64,000 bases of DNA, taken from assembly GCA_035222895.1 (NCBI GenBank), contig JAVYIG010006859.1, positions 1 to 64,000 of the forward strand, given 5' to 3'. This DNA is from Strongylocentrotus droebachiensis. Its lineage: Eukaryota > Echinodermata > Echinoidea > Camarodonta > Strongylocentrotidae. Below are positions 25,501 to 40,500 of the stretch, one piece after another (position 1 is the first letter of the stretch; every line of letters begins with the position of its first letter). Below the pieces are notes generated by a model that did not search any database, had not been told where the DNA came from, and saw only the letters and a program-made list of their open reading frames with translations. A program made the translations under genes and the position numbers.

Positions 25501-28500
25501 TACTTTCAAAATTATATCAAAAATTCAAAAACTTAACCTTAGGTTAAGTTTTCGATGATGATGCTACAACATAGTCCAAGTCTGTTGACCTAAAATGACC
25601 TTTGACCTTGACTTTGTGATCTGAAATTCTACTCACATGATTGGGGATACTTGATTACCCTATAGTCAAAGTTTCATTGACTAAGAACCTATACTTTAAA
25701 AATTATATTAAAAATTCAAAAACTTAACCTTAGGTTAAGTTTTTGATGTTGACGCCGTCGCCGTCACCGGAAAAGCGGCGCCTATGTCTCGCTTTTTGCT
25801 ACGCAGGCGAGACAAGACAAAAATCATTGTCATCCGAGAGAAGGGATCTCCTGCAAGACAAATCGCACCATGCAATGTACAGGTGTCGTGGACGAGTGGA
25901 TATGTCACATGACTGTGGATCACAAGGTCCGCGGTTCAACTCCCACCACGGCACTAATGTCCTTTGGCAAGAGATAAATCTACATTTGCCACTTTCCATC
26001 TAGGTGTTAAATTGGTACCCGGTAGGATGTGAAAGATAATGTGCTTAGATTAGCAAGTGTGCGCTTGTAAAAATGACGCCAGGCTGGAATGCTCCCTAGG
26101 GAGTAGAGAACGGGCATACATTGTGTGTGGGTAAGCCTGAATCCGATGACTGGGGTAATAATATATATCTGTAAAGCGCTTTGAGAATCCTGAAAAGCGC
26201 TATATAAGAACTAGCTAGTATTATTATTATTATTACTAGGAATTATTACATGGTCTAAAAAATTGAATAATTGAATTCAACACATTACATCATTAATCGA
26301 ATCAATATACATGTGTGTAGGCAGAGCTTGTCATCTGCAAAATGGGCTACCAAATCCTGACCCAGATCCCTAAAATTACAAATTTTAACAGAAGGCACCA
26401 TGCATACAGAATTATAAACCCTAAATTTTCAATCCAGATTCTAAAGACAGCAAAGAAATAACATTGATAAGCATTATTAAGTCTTTTGGAATTACTCCTA
26501 TCTCACAAATATGTATCCATATGAACACAATCCCAAAAAAGAACTTTTTAAAAAGCATTATTTACCAAAAAAAGTGTATTTACATATCTTTCCTTGACTA
26601 TTTTCCATAATGATTGCAATGATAGTAATAAGCTTGTATGATTCCAGCGGTACAACTCCGCTTGGCTTGAGAAAGGTGTTGATTGATCACTGAGTGATAT
26701 AACGCCTCATTGCCCAGCAAACAAGAGTGAAATTTAAAGATAAACTTTAGTACTGGTAATGCGATTGCGTTGTGAAAGAAAAGGTGTGGAAAGGATCAGA
26801 AACAGTTGATCATGTAGCATGTAAGTATTGGTGTGCACTGCAAGGTTTTGGAGTCATCAAAATCATAATAAATTTGACCGAGTCTTGGTAAAGTAACAAG
26901 CACTCACATAGAAAGCTATATATGGGACAACACACATGGTGTCAGGGCTAGTACTACCTTGATTTCCTTGTCTTTCTATGCTCATTACTCAGCCAGTATA
27001 CATTTTCTTCCAAAATTGTTTGGCACATGTCATTTATTTGTAATCTTGAACATCAGTGTAAGTTTTGTTTGATTCTGTGAGAATTATTTTTTTTTTTTTT
27101 ACCAGTACTGGAGTTTATCTTTAATGTGAATTAAAATAGGAAGTCAAGCAAAGCAAAACAACATGAATCATGTGCAGGCAAGAGTTACTACTCATGTGAA
27201 AAGTCCTATTAACCCAATGTCTACCGGAGCTGAATAATCCCTGTATTAAGCCTATGGGAAGGAAGAAATTCAATACTCTGGATTTAATGATTTAATACTT
27301 CAACAACTTCACAAATCTCAGCCTTTTGTACAGGGGGGGGGGGGGGGGGTATCTGCTTAATATTACTTCTATCCTATTTTTCCCCTTTTTTATTTTGAAT
27401 ACTACTGATGGTTACAGATGGTTACATTTGGCCAGACTTTGTTGCTGTAAGAAATGGGGCTGGATAAAGAGTTCTATTTCCTTTGTTCCAAGAGGGAGTA
27501 GATAATGCACAAGTTCACCTTTACTACAGCATTATCAAGTGTACACAGTCTGAAGGCATAGATTCTTATTGGATGCTTCTGCAAAATATATTGTGTTTTG
27601 AGTGAAGCCTAACTCAGGTTTTTCATAGTTAGAGTTATCAGTGAATTTGTGACTAACCCTTTAGATTGTGACGGGAAATGGTTTGTCCCTTTAAATTGTG
27701 ACCAAAAAAGGTTTGTCCCTTTAAATTGTGACCAAAAAGGGTTTGTCCCTCTAAATTGTGACCAAAAAGGGTTTGTACCTTTAAATTGTGAAAAAGGGGT
27801 TTATCCCTTTAAATTGTGACCATATGAAAAGGGTTTTAGCCTGCATGCAACAAAGCACATAGCACACACATCCATATACCTAATATGTGTACATCTGTAC
27901 AACATTCAAATGAGCACAGACATACGTGTAGTAAAATTGAACTTTCGCTACTCACTGTACATGTACACAACAAATGGTTGTATAAACCAGGAAGGAAGAA
28001 AAGGATATCCTCTCCTTAACCAGGGAGCTGAAAGGACATGTGGCGTAGAGCCATTCCTCTCTCATTCTAATAACATCTATCATTGCCCAGACCTTGGCAG
28101 TTTCCACTATGGGTTATGTTCACACACGTAAGAGCCTTTTCACAAGAGCATGCAAAGCGTACAGCAAAAGGAGTATACTGGTACACAAGATAAATCGTAT
28201 TAAAACGTCCGAAGAAACTTGTTTAGGGAGAAGTCCTAGGCTGTGTACAATACTCAATAGTTCACACATCTAGTCAACACCGATTTTTTATCAAGTTCTT
28301 CTTCAAAACAAAGCGTAACCTTTGTTTCCCTTTGGTTTCCTACATGTATGTATTGCAATATGAGGTATTACTGTATTAAATATAAAACACAAAAAATAAG
28401 TAAAACATATGAACTTATCTTTCAGCCATAATACTACAAATTGTTGTATAGATTACTTACATGTATGTCTGAATGGGGTAGAGTGCACCGATAAACTTAA

Positions 28501-31500
28501 TGCTAATAAATCATATGATGTTCACATTAATGAGAAGTTACACATGACATTCACACTAGCACTAATTTCTGATGATCCAGAGTGAAATATGAAGGTCAAT
28601 CATTGTCCATGCTTTCAAAGTTTTCACAGTTTTGCATGCACCTCCTGTATCTGTATTTCATCTGTTCAGAGCTAGGGGAGCATTATTCCTGTGTTCATAC
28701 GAGTTAATGCCTTTCTGGCGCCAAACAGATGGTTTATGGTTTATGCTTTAGATCTATTTTCCAATCACACAATGTCACCAAAATTAATGGACTGTACAAG
28801 GACACCATTAGTATTGTGTAGCCAATATTGTATACACATATTGTAGATACATAAAGCATAATATTTTGAATTAACGATGGCCATTTCACTATTTCTTTCT
28901 ACATGTATTAATACCTTCCATCAAGAATATATTAGCCTTTTCATAACTAGTAAGGACATTTCCAAAGTGAGTATAGCTAACAAGCTTTATGCCGAAACCC
29001 TTTGGGGGAGACACAAAGTAAGAAACGTGATATTATGTTTACTGGTTATGTGATATGAAGCCTTCTTGAAGCTACCCTTAAAACTGCCTCAAAGTTCATT
29101 TATCATTCCGGATGATCATAAACCATGTTCAGGTAATACACCTGCAAGTTGTAAAAGCCTAGGCGCAAAAGCACAATACATGTAGGCATGTCTACATCAG
29201 CTCGAATTTGCCAAATAACCCACTATTTTAATTATCCCAATCGCAAATTAACCAGTTAATGCGTCATCATCAACCTGCAGTTGCAATTAGCGGAATATTG
29301 GGTCAAGAAAATATCAGAGAAACCTTGGTCTTGTTTCTAAAATATTCCGCTATTCGGGCTAATTTGCGCCTGTCCAAGCTAGTTTGTGATTCAAACATAT
29401 CGGTCTGGTGGAGACACAATTTCAAACTTCAGGATAACATCCGAGTCTGAAAGTAGTTGGTTAATGTTTGGCAAACTCGAGCTGATGAAAACAGGCTTCA
29501 TGAAAACAGGCCTCATGAAAACAAGGAATGATGAAGCTGATAATCAATCTAAAGGATCCTTAGAGCTATATTCTGTACCTACATGTATTTCTTCAAGCAT
29601 TATTCTGAAGTACGGTACTCAACTTGATCAACTTAATTTTCAAGAAGTGTTTTCACTTGCCAATTCGATCTACGCTTTTCTCCCCCCCCCCCCCCCTCGC
29701 ACATATAGGCCCATGTGCACTTGCAATTGATTGATTTCACAGATTATATAGCTTTTACTCCTGGAAATCTGTTGTGATTAGTCAGAAAGTCACATCAGTC
29801 AATTTCCCAGTGGTTTTACGATCACTCTATTCAGCGTGGCTTCTCATACATTATATTATTAATAAAATAGCATTGAATTTAAAGATATCATAAATGTTAT
29901 TGTGTTATACTCAAATATCAATGAACATTAAAGCAAGGCAAGTATACATGTAAATTAGAATCAGACAGTAAAACATGAGTACTTTACTAAGTTTGGTATG
30001 ACATTCATCTGAATCTCTTTTATTGTAAACCACCTTTCTTCACGAAGACAAACACTTTTCTAAAAACATGATTTTAATCTTTCTCCATTTTTTTTTTAAT
30101 GCAATAAAAATAATTCACACTAAAGTAAAGTGTATGAACGAATTTTCAAAAATAGGATCAAGGGTCTGAAAACACAGCCAAATTTCCCCTTGCTAGCAAA
30201 AGCAATAAATCACAGAAAAGATTATATCTTGACTAAACATGCAAAAGTGACTAACAATGGACAAGAATAGAAATTATTAACACCTTTTCAAGTCTGCAAA
30301 GTACAAGTACAATTTACAAGGGTTTCTCATGGTTTACTTGTTAAAGGCAAATATATTTGAAATATCAAAAATTATTTCTTTTTATAATGCAGAAATATTC
30401 AAAACCCAAACAGACAAATAATAATTTCCTATTTATTTATTACATTTACTACATGAAAAATAGCCACATTGTTTTAAACTGTTCAATATTCATACACCTA
30501 TGAATCTTGATGAAAACATAACATGTTTCTCCTTATTCCATTTCCGGCAATTTATCAATTTTCAATTTTCCCTTTAAAGCTACCATGAGACTCAAGGGCA
30601 CTGATCCAGACAATGAACCCTGGGAGAGCTTTTTTTTTCCCCCCTTTCGTTTTCTATTTTTACTTTTCTTGACGCTCAGAACTGTCAGACTGAAACCGAA
30701 ATACGGGGATAGTTTGAATATTACCAAAGGCTGGCTCCTTTTATAATGCTTTCTCTAAGGTGTCGCATGATATAATGTGACACCCGAGCAGAATTGAGAG
30801 AATTCAGGTGCTTTTAAAGGTGCTATTCAACCTTAAGATAATTGAATAATCGGTCAAAAATGTGTAAGAAAGTACTATCATATCAGAAGTGATAATGTAA
30901 TTCAATGTATTTTCTAAAAACGAATTGAACAGGTCCTAAGTTAAGCAAAAATTAACATCAAAAGATAATCTGTTTCTTCCTTTATCAAACTGTCATTTCT
31001 CTTAAAACTTTCGAGGTTTTTTTTCTTTCTCAGTCACATTCTAAGCAAAATCATTGAAAATTTCCTATTCTTCCATGACAATAACACGCTTCTTGATAGT
31101 ACCCCCAGAGTCAACACAATGTACAGACTTTGATCGAGAGCCATGTTAAATATTCATGTGAAATCTAAACAGCATGAAATCAATAAAGGAAATGAAAACT
31201 GTTTTTCGGTAAATGCATGGTAAACACAGGTACGTGTTGATAGTTCTGCGTTTCAACATATCTGATGTGTCGCATTTCATTTCAAATGGGAAAAATATCA
31301 TTACCACATTTACATGTATTACTTTGGGAAATACAAAATGGAAACGCAATACCATGTTCTATTTGGTATCCTGAAACTGGATACAAACCTCATCAGAGTT
31401 TAGAATTGTTAATACTACAACAAAGTTAAACAAAGATAAATAGAAAAGAAAATCAAGTGCATTTTTTGATAGAGGGAAATGCTTTCCTCCATACACATTA

Positions 31501-34500
31501 CCCCCAAAACAGTGCACAGGATTTGCTAGCGATTATCAAGGCCAAACCTCGGCCAAGACAGAAAGTGGAATGCCTTTCAGGTATTTTCCAAAGATTATTG
31601 AAACAAAACATATCTAAGAAGATTACGCGATTAGTTGCCTTCAGTCCCATCCTAAGTCAACCATGTCATGATGTCCCTCATGTCCCTGGGGTACTCATGT
31701 GTTTTTGATAGAAGTGTCATCGTCTCATCGAATGCACATAACAAAAAAAATGCTTCCAGTCTCCCTTTCTTCACACATTTTGATATATACAACATTTCTG
31801 TAAGAGACGTTCAGACTGGGGAAGTTAAATTACTTATCATACAGCTATACAACTTATCCCGGTAGTCTGAACACAGATTTAAAGGCTGGTGGAAAGAATT
31901 AATAAAGCCAGTTAACCTGGCAGTCAGACTACGTTAGACGCAGACAATTTTAATCCTTAAACAAGGCTGCACCTGGGGCTAGAGCCATGACATCATCATT
32001 CTGAGGGGAAGTACCTAATGTGGCCGACTCACTAAAACCACAACTCCTTCTAGGCCTGTCCTCATCAGACGGAAGTTGTAAAATAACCCAATATTTTCAG
32101 ACTTGGGATATTTTCCAGAAGCTCGATATTAGCCCGCTATTTCCCAAACAGCGGCTATTTTGGAAACAAGACCAAGATTTCTCGGGATATTTTCTCAACG
32201 AAATAGCCCGCTAATTGCAACTGCAGGCTGATAAAGACGCAAATTAGCTGACTAATTTGAGATCGGGCTACTTAAAATAGCGGGTTATTTTGCAACTTCG
32301 GTCTGATGAAAACAGGCCTTCTCTGGATATTATTATTTACTGCACCCTTGGTGAGGCTCAACCCTGAAAATGTCTCCCTGAAAAACACTTCTTGCTGCAT
32401 CATTTCAAGGGCAAAATTTGATGCTTTGGGGGATAAAATGTTTTCCTCCGATAAATACTTATGAAATTTAATCTTTAAAATGTTGTGTAATTGCAACACA
32501 AAGGAGGTAAACCAACACCGTTAACATCAGTCTTATTCCTATCTTTGAATATGTAAAAGAAATTTTACTAGGAAAATTTCATTACTTATCATATCGTATT
32601 TGTAACGTTATTAGTGGCACTAATGTCCTTTGGCAAGATATCATTCATTCCTACTTCCTGATCCAGATTTTTTTTAAAACAAAGAATGGGTTCAGTGTTA
32701 TTCAATGTTTGATTTTTTTCCAATCCATACAAATACTTCAGAGCCATTCTCAACAGTTCTTAAAAAATCTTATTCATCTAGAGAAATTCAAAAACAAGTT
32801 GAAATTGCACAATAGTGATGAATCTTGTTACATCATTTCCAAAATTTCCTCAGATTGTTCTTTATTTCATATCCAAACAGAAATACCAAATAAATGAAGA
32901 AAAAAACGCTGCGGGCAGAAGAATAAAAGTGGGAGTGAAAGAGAGACTAAAAGTTAATTTTCTGTGGCCTTACAAATGCTTTCTAACATGGAATGTTCAG
33001 ATACTTGCTGTTTTCTCTTCCTTTTTTTCTTAAATCAAGTCTCTAATCCTCTATTTTTAACCAAAAGAAAAATAAACACAACTTCTTAAGAAAGAAGAAT
33101 CAATGCATGTTATACCTTTTATATATTCCCCTTTTTATTATCTTGTCTTGAATCTACCATTTTAATAAAAAGGAATAAACACAATTTCTTTAAAAAAAAA
33201 AAAAAATACATGTTTATAGACAGCCACCATATTCTCTTTTATCAAGTCTTGAATCTTCTATTATTAAACCAAAAGAAGAAACGCTATCGGTACTCATAAA
33301 ATCGTATTAGGTATTGTCAGTTTAATAATGAATGCCACTGAATGCATAGTGGTGAGTTGGTTTGTCGAGCTAATGAACATGACATTTTGCAGATAATAGC
33401 TTTGGTGGTCTGACATTTAAGAGATTGTATTCCACACAACGAGAAATGTCACGATGCAGTTTTTTTCTTTTTTTAGGTCATGTAAACATGCCTGATTTGT
33501 TATGCTCTTCACATTAAGAGGCAAGTGAATAGAAAAAAGAAAATAGGGGGGGGGGAATGATTATATCAATACAGAAGTGTGCATTTAATCAAGAAGAGTA
33601 AACCAAACAACAACCAAAAAAGGGCTTAGTGCTTACATGTATGTGTAACCAACATAGACACAAAAACAGATTCTATAGTAATTTTAACTTAGTAAAATAA
33701 TTTATATTCCATGTATGAATTATGAATCAACTTGTTTCCAGAACTGTTGTTAGCTTGAGGTAGATTCCTAAATACTACATGTAAGTACTAAGTGTATTCT
33801 TTCACACAGTAATACAAATAATGAGAAAAGCTCATGATTTATATTTCATGTTTGCAACCAACTCTCTTTAACTTTAATACTCTTAGTGACTTCATAAGGA
33901 ACTCGTGACTCTGACTACATATACTGTGTGTGCGTCCAGGCATCGCTTTTTTTAACGAGACTAAAGCAGTGATGAAAGACAGAAGGAAATAGCCTCATAT
34001 TACAATGATTGCCCGAACCCAGGATTTAAGTAAAGCAACACTAATCTTCTTACCCCACCCCAAACTCTCCATATTTTCCAATTTCCTCTCTCACTGGGGT
34101 GGGTCACTACTCCATTCAAATATCCTTACCCTTGCCCTCCCCCTGCGGCCCTGCCCCCTTCCAATGAAAAAGAATAAAGTTTACTAGACTAGTCTCATCT
34201 TAAAGGTACTATGTCCCTTTTGCAGCCAACCTCAAAATCTGTAGAACTTTGCAGGAATTATGAATATGTCATGTATGTCCTATCTGTGAAATTTAAACGT
34301 TAGCAGTGTCCTCATATTCAAATTATGCAAGGAAACCCGTTTACTTGCTAGACTTCAATGTCAGACACTATTGAGTGACTGACTGGCTTTTTTTCTTCTT
34401 TGGTAATAACATACATGAAAAGAGTTGTAAAGGGTACATGAGCATTTGTCTACATCAATAACCCACTTCTTGTGATGGCCAAGATTAAACTGATTGAATC

Positions 34501-37500
34501 TTTGCGCAGCATAAAACGTATGATCATTCGGTACAATTGTCTGATAATCAAGACTATTACTTTTGGGCTCTATAGACCTAAAGTCGATTTGACAACTAAT
34601 AGTCATTATTTTCCCAATTGAAGACATTTTCAAGCCCTACCTTTTTTAGGGAAGTTCTAAATTAGTATTATCTTTCAAATGCAGTTGGAATTTAACTTTT
34701 TCATTTTTTGGGCCTGCAAATGGGACATAGTACCTTTAAAGTACAATGTAAGATGTCAGCTTAGTTGGTTATTGTCTGTCTTTTTAAGGCCAGAAGGGCA
34801 TTAACTCAAATACTATTTACATAAAGTTTACGCCTTTCTGTCTCTCAATAGACTGTAAATAGGGACTTTTAGATTTGCATGGACTGATACGTGTGACGTC
34901 CATTCAAGGCAGTGCATTAAAAGGACGTCGATCGTAGCAATCTACGTTGTCGTTATGCAAATCTAAAAGTCCCTAATGGCTTTAAATCCAGGTGAACGAC
35001 AATATGACACCTTTATGAGTTCTAAGTCTGGACCCCCCCCCCCTCCACCCCGAAAAATTAAAAAAAATTAACCCCCCCCCCCCCCAAATATTATTAATAA
35101 TGATAATAACAATACTACTACTAAATAAATAAATAAATACAAATATTATGAATTAAAACAGAGGGCCCATGCATACAGCCTTTAAAATTTCAGTCTGGAC
35201 CCCTCTTTAATAGTTTAATAAACTTAATATGGAGCTCTGCGTTAAATGAACAAAGTACATATATGATGTAAGCTAAAAATAAGGCCAAGTTTGTTTCATG
35301 CTTTACAATTACAGATGAACATGTTTACTTCATACGACACGTCATAAATTGAGAACAAAACTCACATGACCAGGTTGCTGGGTTTTTAAAAGACTCCAGA
35401 CAAGGTTTATAAACATAATAAAGTCGCCCTTTGACCCCAACACTTTGGTGCCAATCCACACGTAATCTTTATGCCAATGATTTCACTTGCATCAGACATT
35501 AATTTAAGGTGAATGACATTCCATTCAGAATGACAAAAGCAAACATATTTGATTGATTCACTCCTCATGACCCCATTGACCTGACTGTAAATACCACCTG
35601 CCAAGAAAGAAAAATTGATAAGTTGCCAAATTGACCAATATTACCAGCATTTCTTGAGAAAAAGGGGAGACTTGGATGGCAACCAAGAATTTATATCAGT
35701 TGCAATCAAGAAGAAGTCACAGAGTGTTTTTTTACACTCCTTAAATTTTCTATTTTTATTGTGAAATATTAAAGGGGAAGTAATAGGAAACTACTCTTTT
35801 GTGGCTTTGACGTAACGATAGTGAGATTTCCTTAAAGGCAACTTTGTGTGTGTTTCTGTTTTTTAAGATTTTAATTGTTTAAATACCCATGAATGAATCT
35901 TAAATGAATGAAACATGGATTATTTATCTGCACTCTTCTTCGTCAAGAATTGTTCAATGAAAACAGTGCTGTATATTGAACACAGTGCTGTATCTCCACG
36001 AACTCCATGTAAATTATATTTCTACAGTATAACTCTGTATAGAATTTGTGTGGAAAATAACATAAGTGTTGATCAGGTTTCTAACCTTGATGTATAACAA
36101 CAAATATGAAGTAGGTGTTGTTGTTGTTGTTATTGTTGTTATTGTTGTTATTGTTGTTGTTGTTGTTGATGTTGTTGTTGCTGTTTTCATCGTTAATATT
36201 AAAGTAGGCGTACACAGCTAGCGAACACATTCATTTTCACCTAGCATACCTTGCATACTCTGTATTTTTTCTGTTGCCATTGTCAACAAAAGGCCACAAA
36301 CATATCTAGTTGAGACTAATGACCATATATCAAAGCTAAATATTACTCAAAGAATAAACAGACACAAAATAAACAATCAACACACACGCCCACCACAGAA
36401 AACGTTTACACCCTCCTGACTGACTGGTCTCTCCCTTTAAACCAACCAACCCGGACTTTGCCATGTTTGTTGTGATGTGGAGTTTTAAGCTCGCTCTCAT
36501 TACTGGCAGTGGTCTGGCTCGGTGCCAAGTCCGGAGAAGGTGAACTCTTAGCATCCCACTGCTATTCATGTTGGTAATCTATTTATCTGGTTTTGACATA
36601 TGGTTCCCCCCAGCATGTGTACTAGGCTGCTGGTTAAGGACATAAGAACATATGTATGCGAGTATGAACAGGGCATTGTTACTAACTCATGCATACATTG
36701 ATGAAGTTTAAGCTGGTGGTGTACGTTGCAACCTGTGTGAGAGTATGAACAGGACATCGTATGCACATACATGAACATATATTGATGAAATGTATGTGGC
36801 AGGTTTAAGCTACAACTTGAAGAGCAGGAACGTATGTTTATACAAGTATGAACAAGACAAAACTAAATGTATGCAAATGAAATATAGACAGCTGGTTTAA
36901 AATGCAGCATGAAAGGCAGAACATGTGTTTATGCGAGTATAAACAGAGCATGTAGACCTATAAATACATATAAACATAGGCTACACAAAATATGGCCCAC
37001 CTACAATAACAAGTAATTATGAAATGTGCACCAAGCAAAGCAAAGGAAACGGATATCAAACCACTTGAAACCGGATCTGTTCTGATACCATATCTTGATC
37101 AAACTGAACATGTTTATTCAATACCATACATCTTGTAAATAATCTTAAGTAGGAGTTACTGGCAATATAATATTCTAGTAGTAGTAGGCTATAATATCGG
37201 TACTATACATGTATGTAGATCAAGTATTTGTTAGACAATATTGGAGGATATAATGTAGCCCATGTACATGTATTTCATAAGGTAGAATTACAATATTTTG
37301 TTTTAACTTCCATAGCCATAAGCTGCTACTTATGATTAGTGGAGTGCTATCATTATATTAGAGAGTGGTGGAATGCTATAAACTCAAATGCATACATGTA
37401 GCCCTACAACAACATGAACGTGTACATGCACCTGTCTACACAGTCAGACGGAAACGGTGCTACACCTATAGCTAGCTTGCTGCAGTTTGCTGTCGCCTAC

Positions 37501-40500
37501 GTGTATCATGGCATGGCTTGTATTATGTGTACATGTAGCCAAGCAAGCCCTGCATTTTTAAAGTACATGTAGGTAGTAGAAAGCCGTACACAATAGGCTT
37601 CCAATTCTATGTTGAACCACTTCTACTGCACAGCTAGAAAGCTAGACCATGCATGTACATGCAAAAGAAAGACCCACATATTAATAAATACTTTTAAAGC
37701 GCACTTATCTATTACTTACTCAAAGTGCTATACAAAACAAAATACACAGAACTAGATTCTACAGTATAGTTGGCAGAGGGTATAATGCAATTTGCAGGCA
37801 CGAATCCTATTCATTGCACGTAACAGTGTCTGCGCGTAATAGTGTCTGCACTATTAGACTGCAATAGGGATAGGCCAGGTACTCTAGTCGCTGCTGATTT
37901 GACAGGGCAGGAAATTGTCATATCTAGGCTCTGCTCAAGGCTTTGGGAATTGTGGTAAAGCGTCAAACTAAAGTCTGCGCTAATTCGAAGGCTAGATATA
38001 GGTATAATACACAATCAAAGAGTGACAGAGGTTTGAAATACAAGCCAGAAACCTGATGACATTGCTTTCTAACCCCCTGTCCACACACAACATTTTCCGT
38101 CATTAGTCATGATTAGCTATACCGTTTCGCGATAGTGATACCGTTTCACGATAGTTTTACGATGCAAATTGTAGGTGTGGACGCTCACTAACGATACGTC
38201 GTATAACGAAACTAGTCTAACGAAACGCAGGTTTGGGCATCGTTTCGAACTGAAACTCGATAAAGAATCACGCCTAATCACGGAAATGTTGTGTGTGGAC
38301 AGGGAGAGTGTAACTAGTGTAACTAACTGGGCGGGACTTAACGTGACCTCGAGCGAAAGGAGACCAGACTGTAGAGTTTCAGGATTACTTTCTTCTGTTT
38401 ATGGACATCCTTGAATTTATACGATGATTATTTATATGACGTTTCTTGTGTGTGGACACTTTGAAATTTAGACTATGATTCTTTATACGACGTTTCGTTA
38501 TAGAGTTTCGGGATAAATTGTTTTGTGTGTGGACACGCTGATAGTCACAGTTTGTCCAGATTAAGTCTACAGTGAGTGCTATGGACTCAAATAAACGATC
38601 CTCTTTCAGCTACCTTTCATATGCAAAGCTGCTAAAGCACATCAAATCTGCTATATCCATTTGTTTCCATGGTTACGCTCAAGTATAATGCCTTATTCAA
38701 AAGCGTGCTGATGTTTTTCCCCTATTTATATTAAGTATATCCCCCATTTTATCATAAAATAAACAGCTTGGCTAGGCAGGAATATTTCAATCCGCATCAA
38801 TTAGTGAGGATACCTTCATAGTTTTACAGATAATACCAGTGAAGACATGCTATTCCAAAGTTCTGATTTAAAAGGGTTGAGAAATCCCAGACCGAGTGCA
38901 GAGCAATGCATTGCTGATACCATTCATGTTTTCTTTTGGGCTTGGACCAAGGCCCGGCTTGACCATCCTAAGCTATGAATATGAAAGAGGTACACCTGGA
39001 GTTTATACAAGGAGATAATCATGCATACCGGTATACTAAATATATCAATGACAAAAACAGAGTGAAGTGATTCTAATTAAGTTTTCAGAGCCCGTCTTAC
39101 AAAGAGTTGCGATTGATCCAAATCAATCGCAAGTTTGCAGTCTCCCATCTCTTATGTACATAGTTGCGATGATATGAATAAAAAATAAGATGAGACTGAT
39201 ATCAAGTCTTTGTAAAACTGGCCCCTGGTCTGAACAAAGCTCAGGCCCGACCTTCCTCAGAAGCAAATGTGAAAGGGGTATTACTCAAGTCTACAAAAGG
39301 AGTTAATCATGCATGCAGAATGAATCAATGAAAAAAAACAGAGTAAAACATTTAATGCTAATTAGTTATCAGGTCTGTACTCTGTACACAGTTCAGGCCC
39401 GGCCCAACCTGACTCTCCGCAGAAACAAATGTGAAAGGGGCATTGCTCAAGTCTACAATAGGAGTTAATCATGAATGCAGAATGAATCAATGACATCAGC
39501 AGATATAACAAATGGCTGCTCTCCGCCAGACAAAACAACACTCCATCAAGTAGGTCAATATCAATGGACTTTGAGCCCTGGCCGCCCGCACTGTAATATG
39601 AGCAAATATCTTCTCCAATGTTTTAAAGAGAAGGTTGAGTTCTGGGGAGAGGTGAAAAATAATTTGTAAGCGTTATCATTGTATTTAATATGCAAGTGTG
39701 GAAGAACAGCTGATAAAAAATGTTACCTGAAAAGCATGGCTCTTCAAATGCCTTGGTATTCTAAATATGGCATGTAACACATTAAAATCTGTCCCGATTT
39801 TTATGCCACATGTTTGTGTAGTCCTGTATACATGAACATCTTTCTATGTACAGTGCTTGGTACTTTACCAAGACTGGGCCAAATTTCTTATCATTTTGAT
39901 GACTAACCTTGCAGTACACACCAATGTTTATATACTAGATGTTTAACCATATCTGATCGATTCCAAACCGTTTCTTTCACAATTCAATCACAACTCAACC
40001 TTCCCTTTAATCTGAGGGAGAGAATGGATGAGTGGGTGGAAAATGGCATGCTGAATGCCTTGGTAATGTGAGATTTTCCCTACTTTGCAGGCACAAATCC
40101 TTATCAGTCATCAAATTAAGGACTAACTCATAAATGTGGGACTCTCTATTTATATTTTGTTAGTTTCATATTAGAGTCTGTACAAGCAGACTAGGTTTCA
40201 CTGCCCTATGTTGTCAATGAAATTGAGTTTTAGCGTGTATGGTAAAGAACTAACCCTTTTTTAAAATTCATCATTGAATTCATCATTTAATCAATCTGAA
40301 ATGTTTCTCCATTCAGCATAGCGTGACAAGTTATCTTGTTTCCTGTTTAATTTGAAAATATTCTGAAGACAATGAACTACAAAAGTAAGCTGCACGTACT
40401 GTATGCTGCTTGGAAAAGGAAAGAATCTGATGGAATCTTCAATTTCCCTAGCTTCAAAACATAATTGCAATTCATTCGAACAAAACAAATGAAAGGGAAG

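Larger units (their letters stand above)
25007..25818. mobile_element. DNA transposon-like element with GTCTCGCCTGC termini and internal 191-bp duplication
   Basis: Left end GGTCTCGCCTGCATAACG and right end GCTACGCAGGCGAGAC form terminal inverted repeats. The interior holds two copies of a unit of about 190 bp (about 25,365-25,552 and 25,553-25,742), each containing AAATGACCTTTGACCTT and AACTTAACCTTAGGTTAAGT. No transposase is seen. In the intron between exons 2 and 3. Confidence 0.75.
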
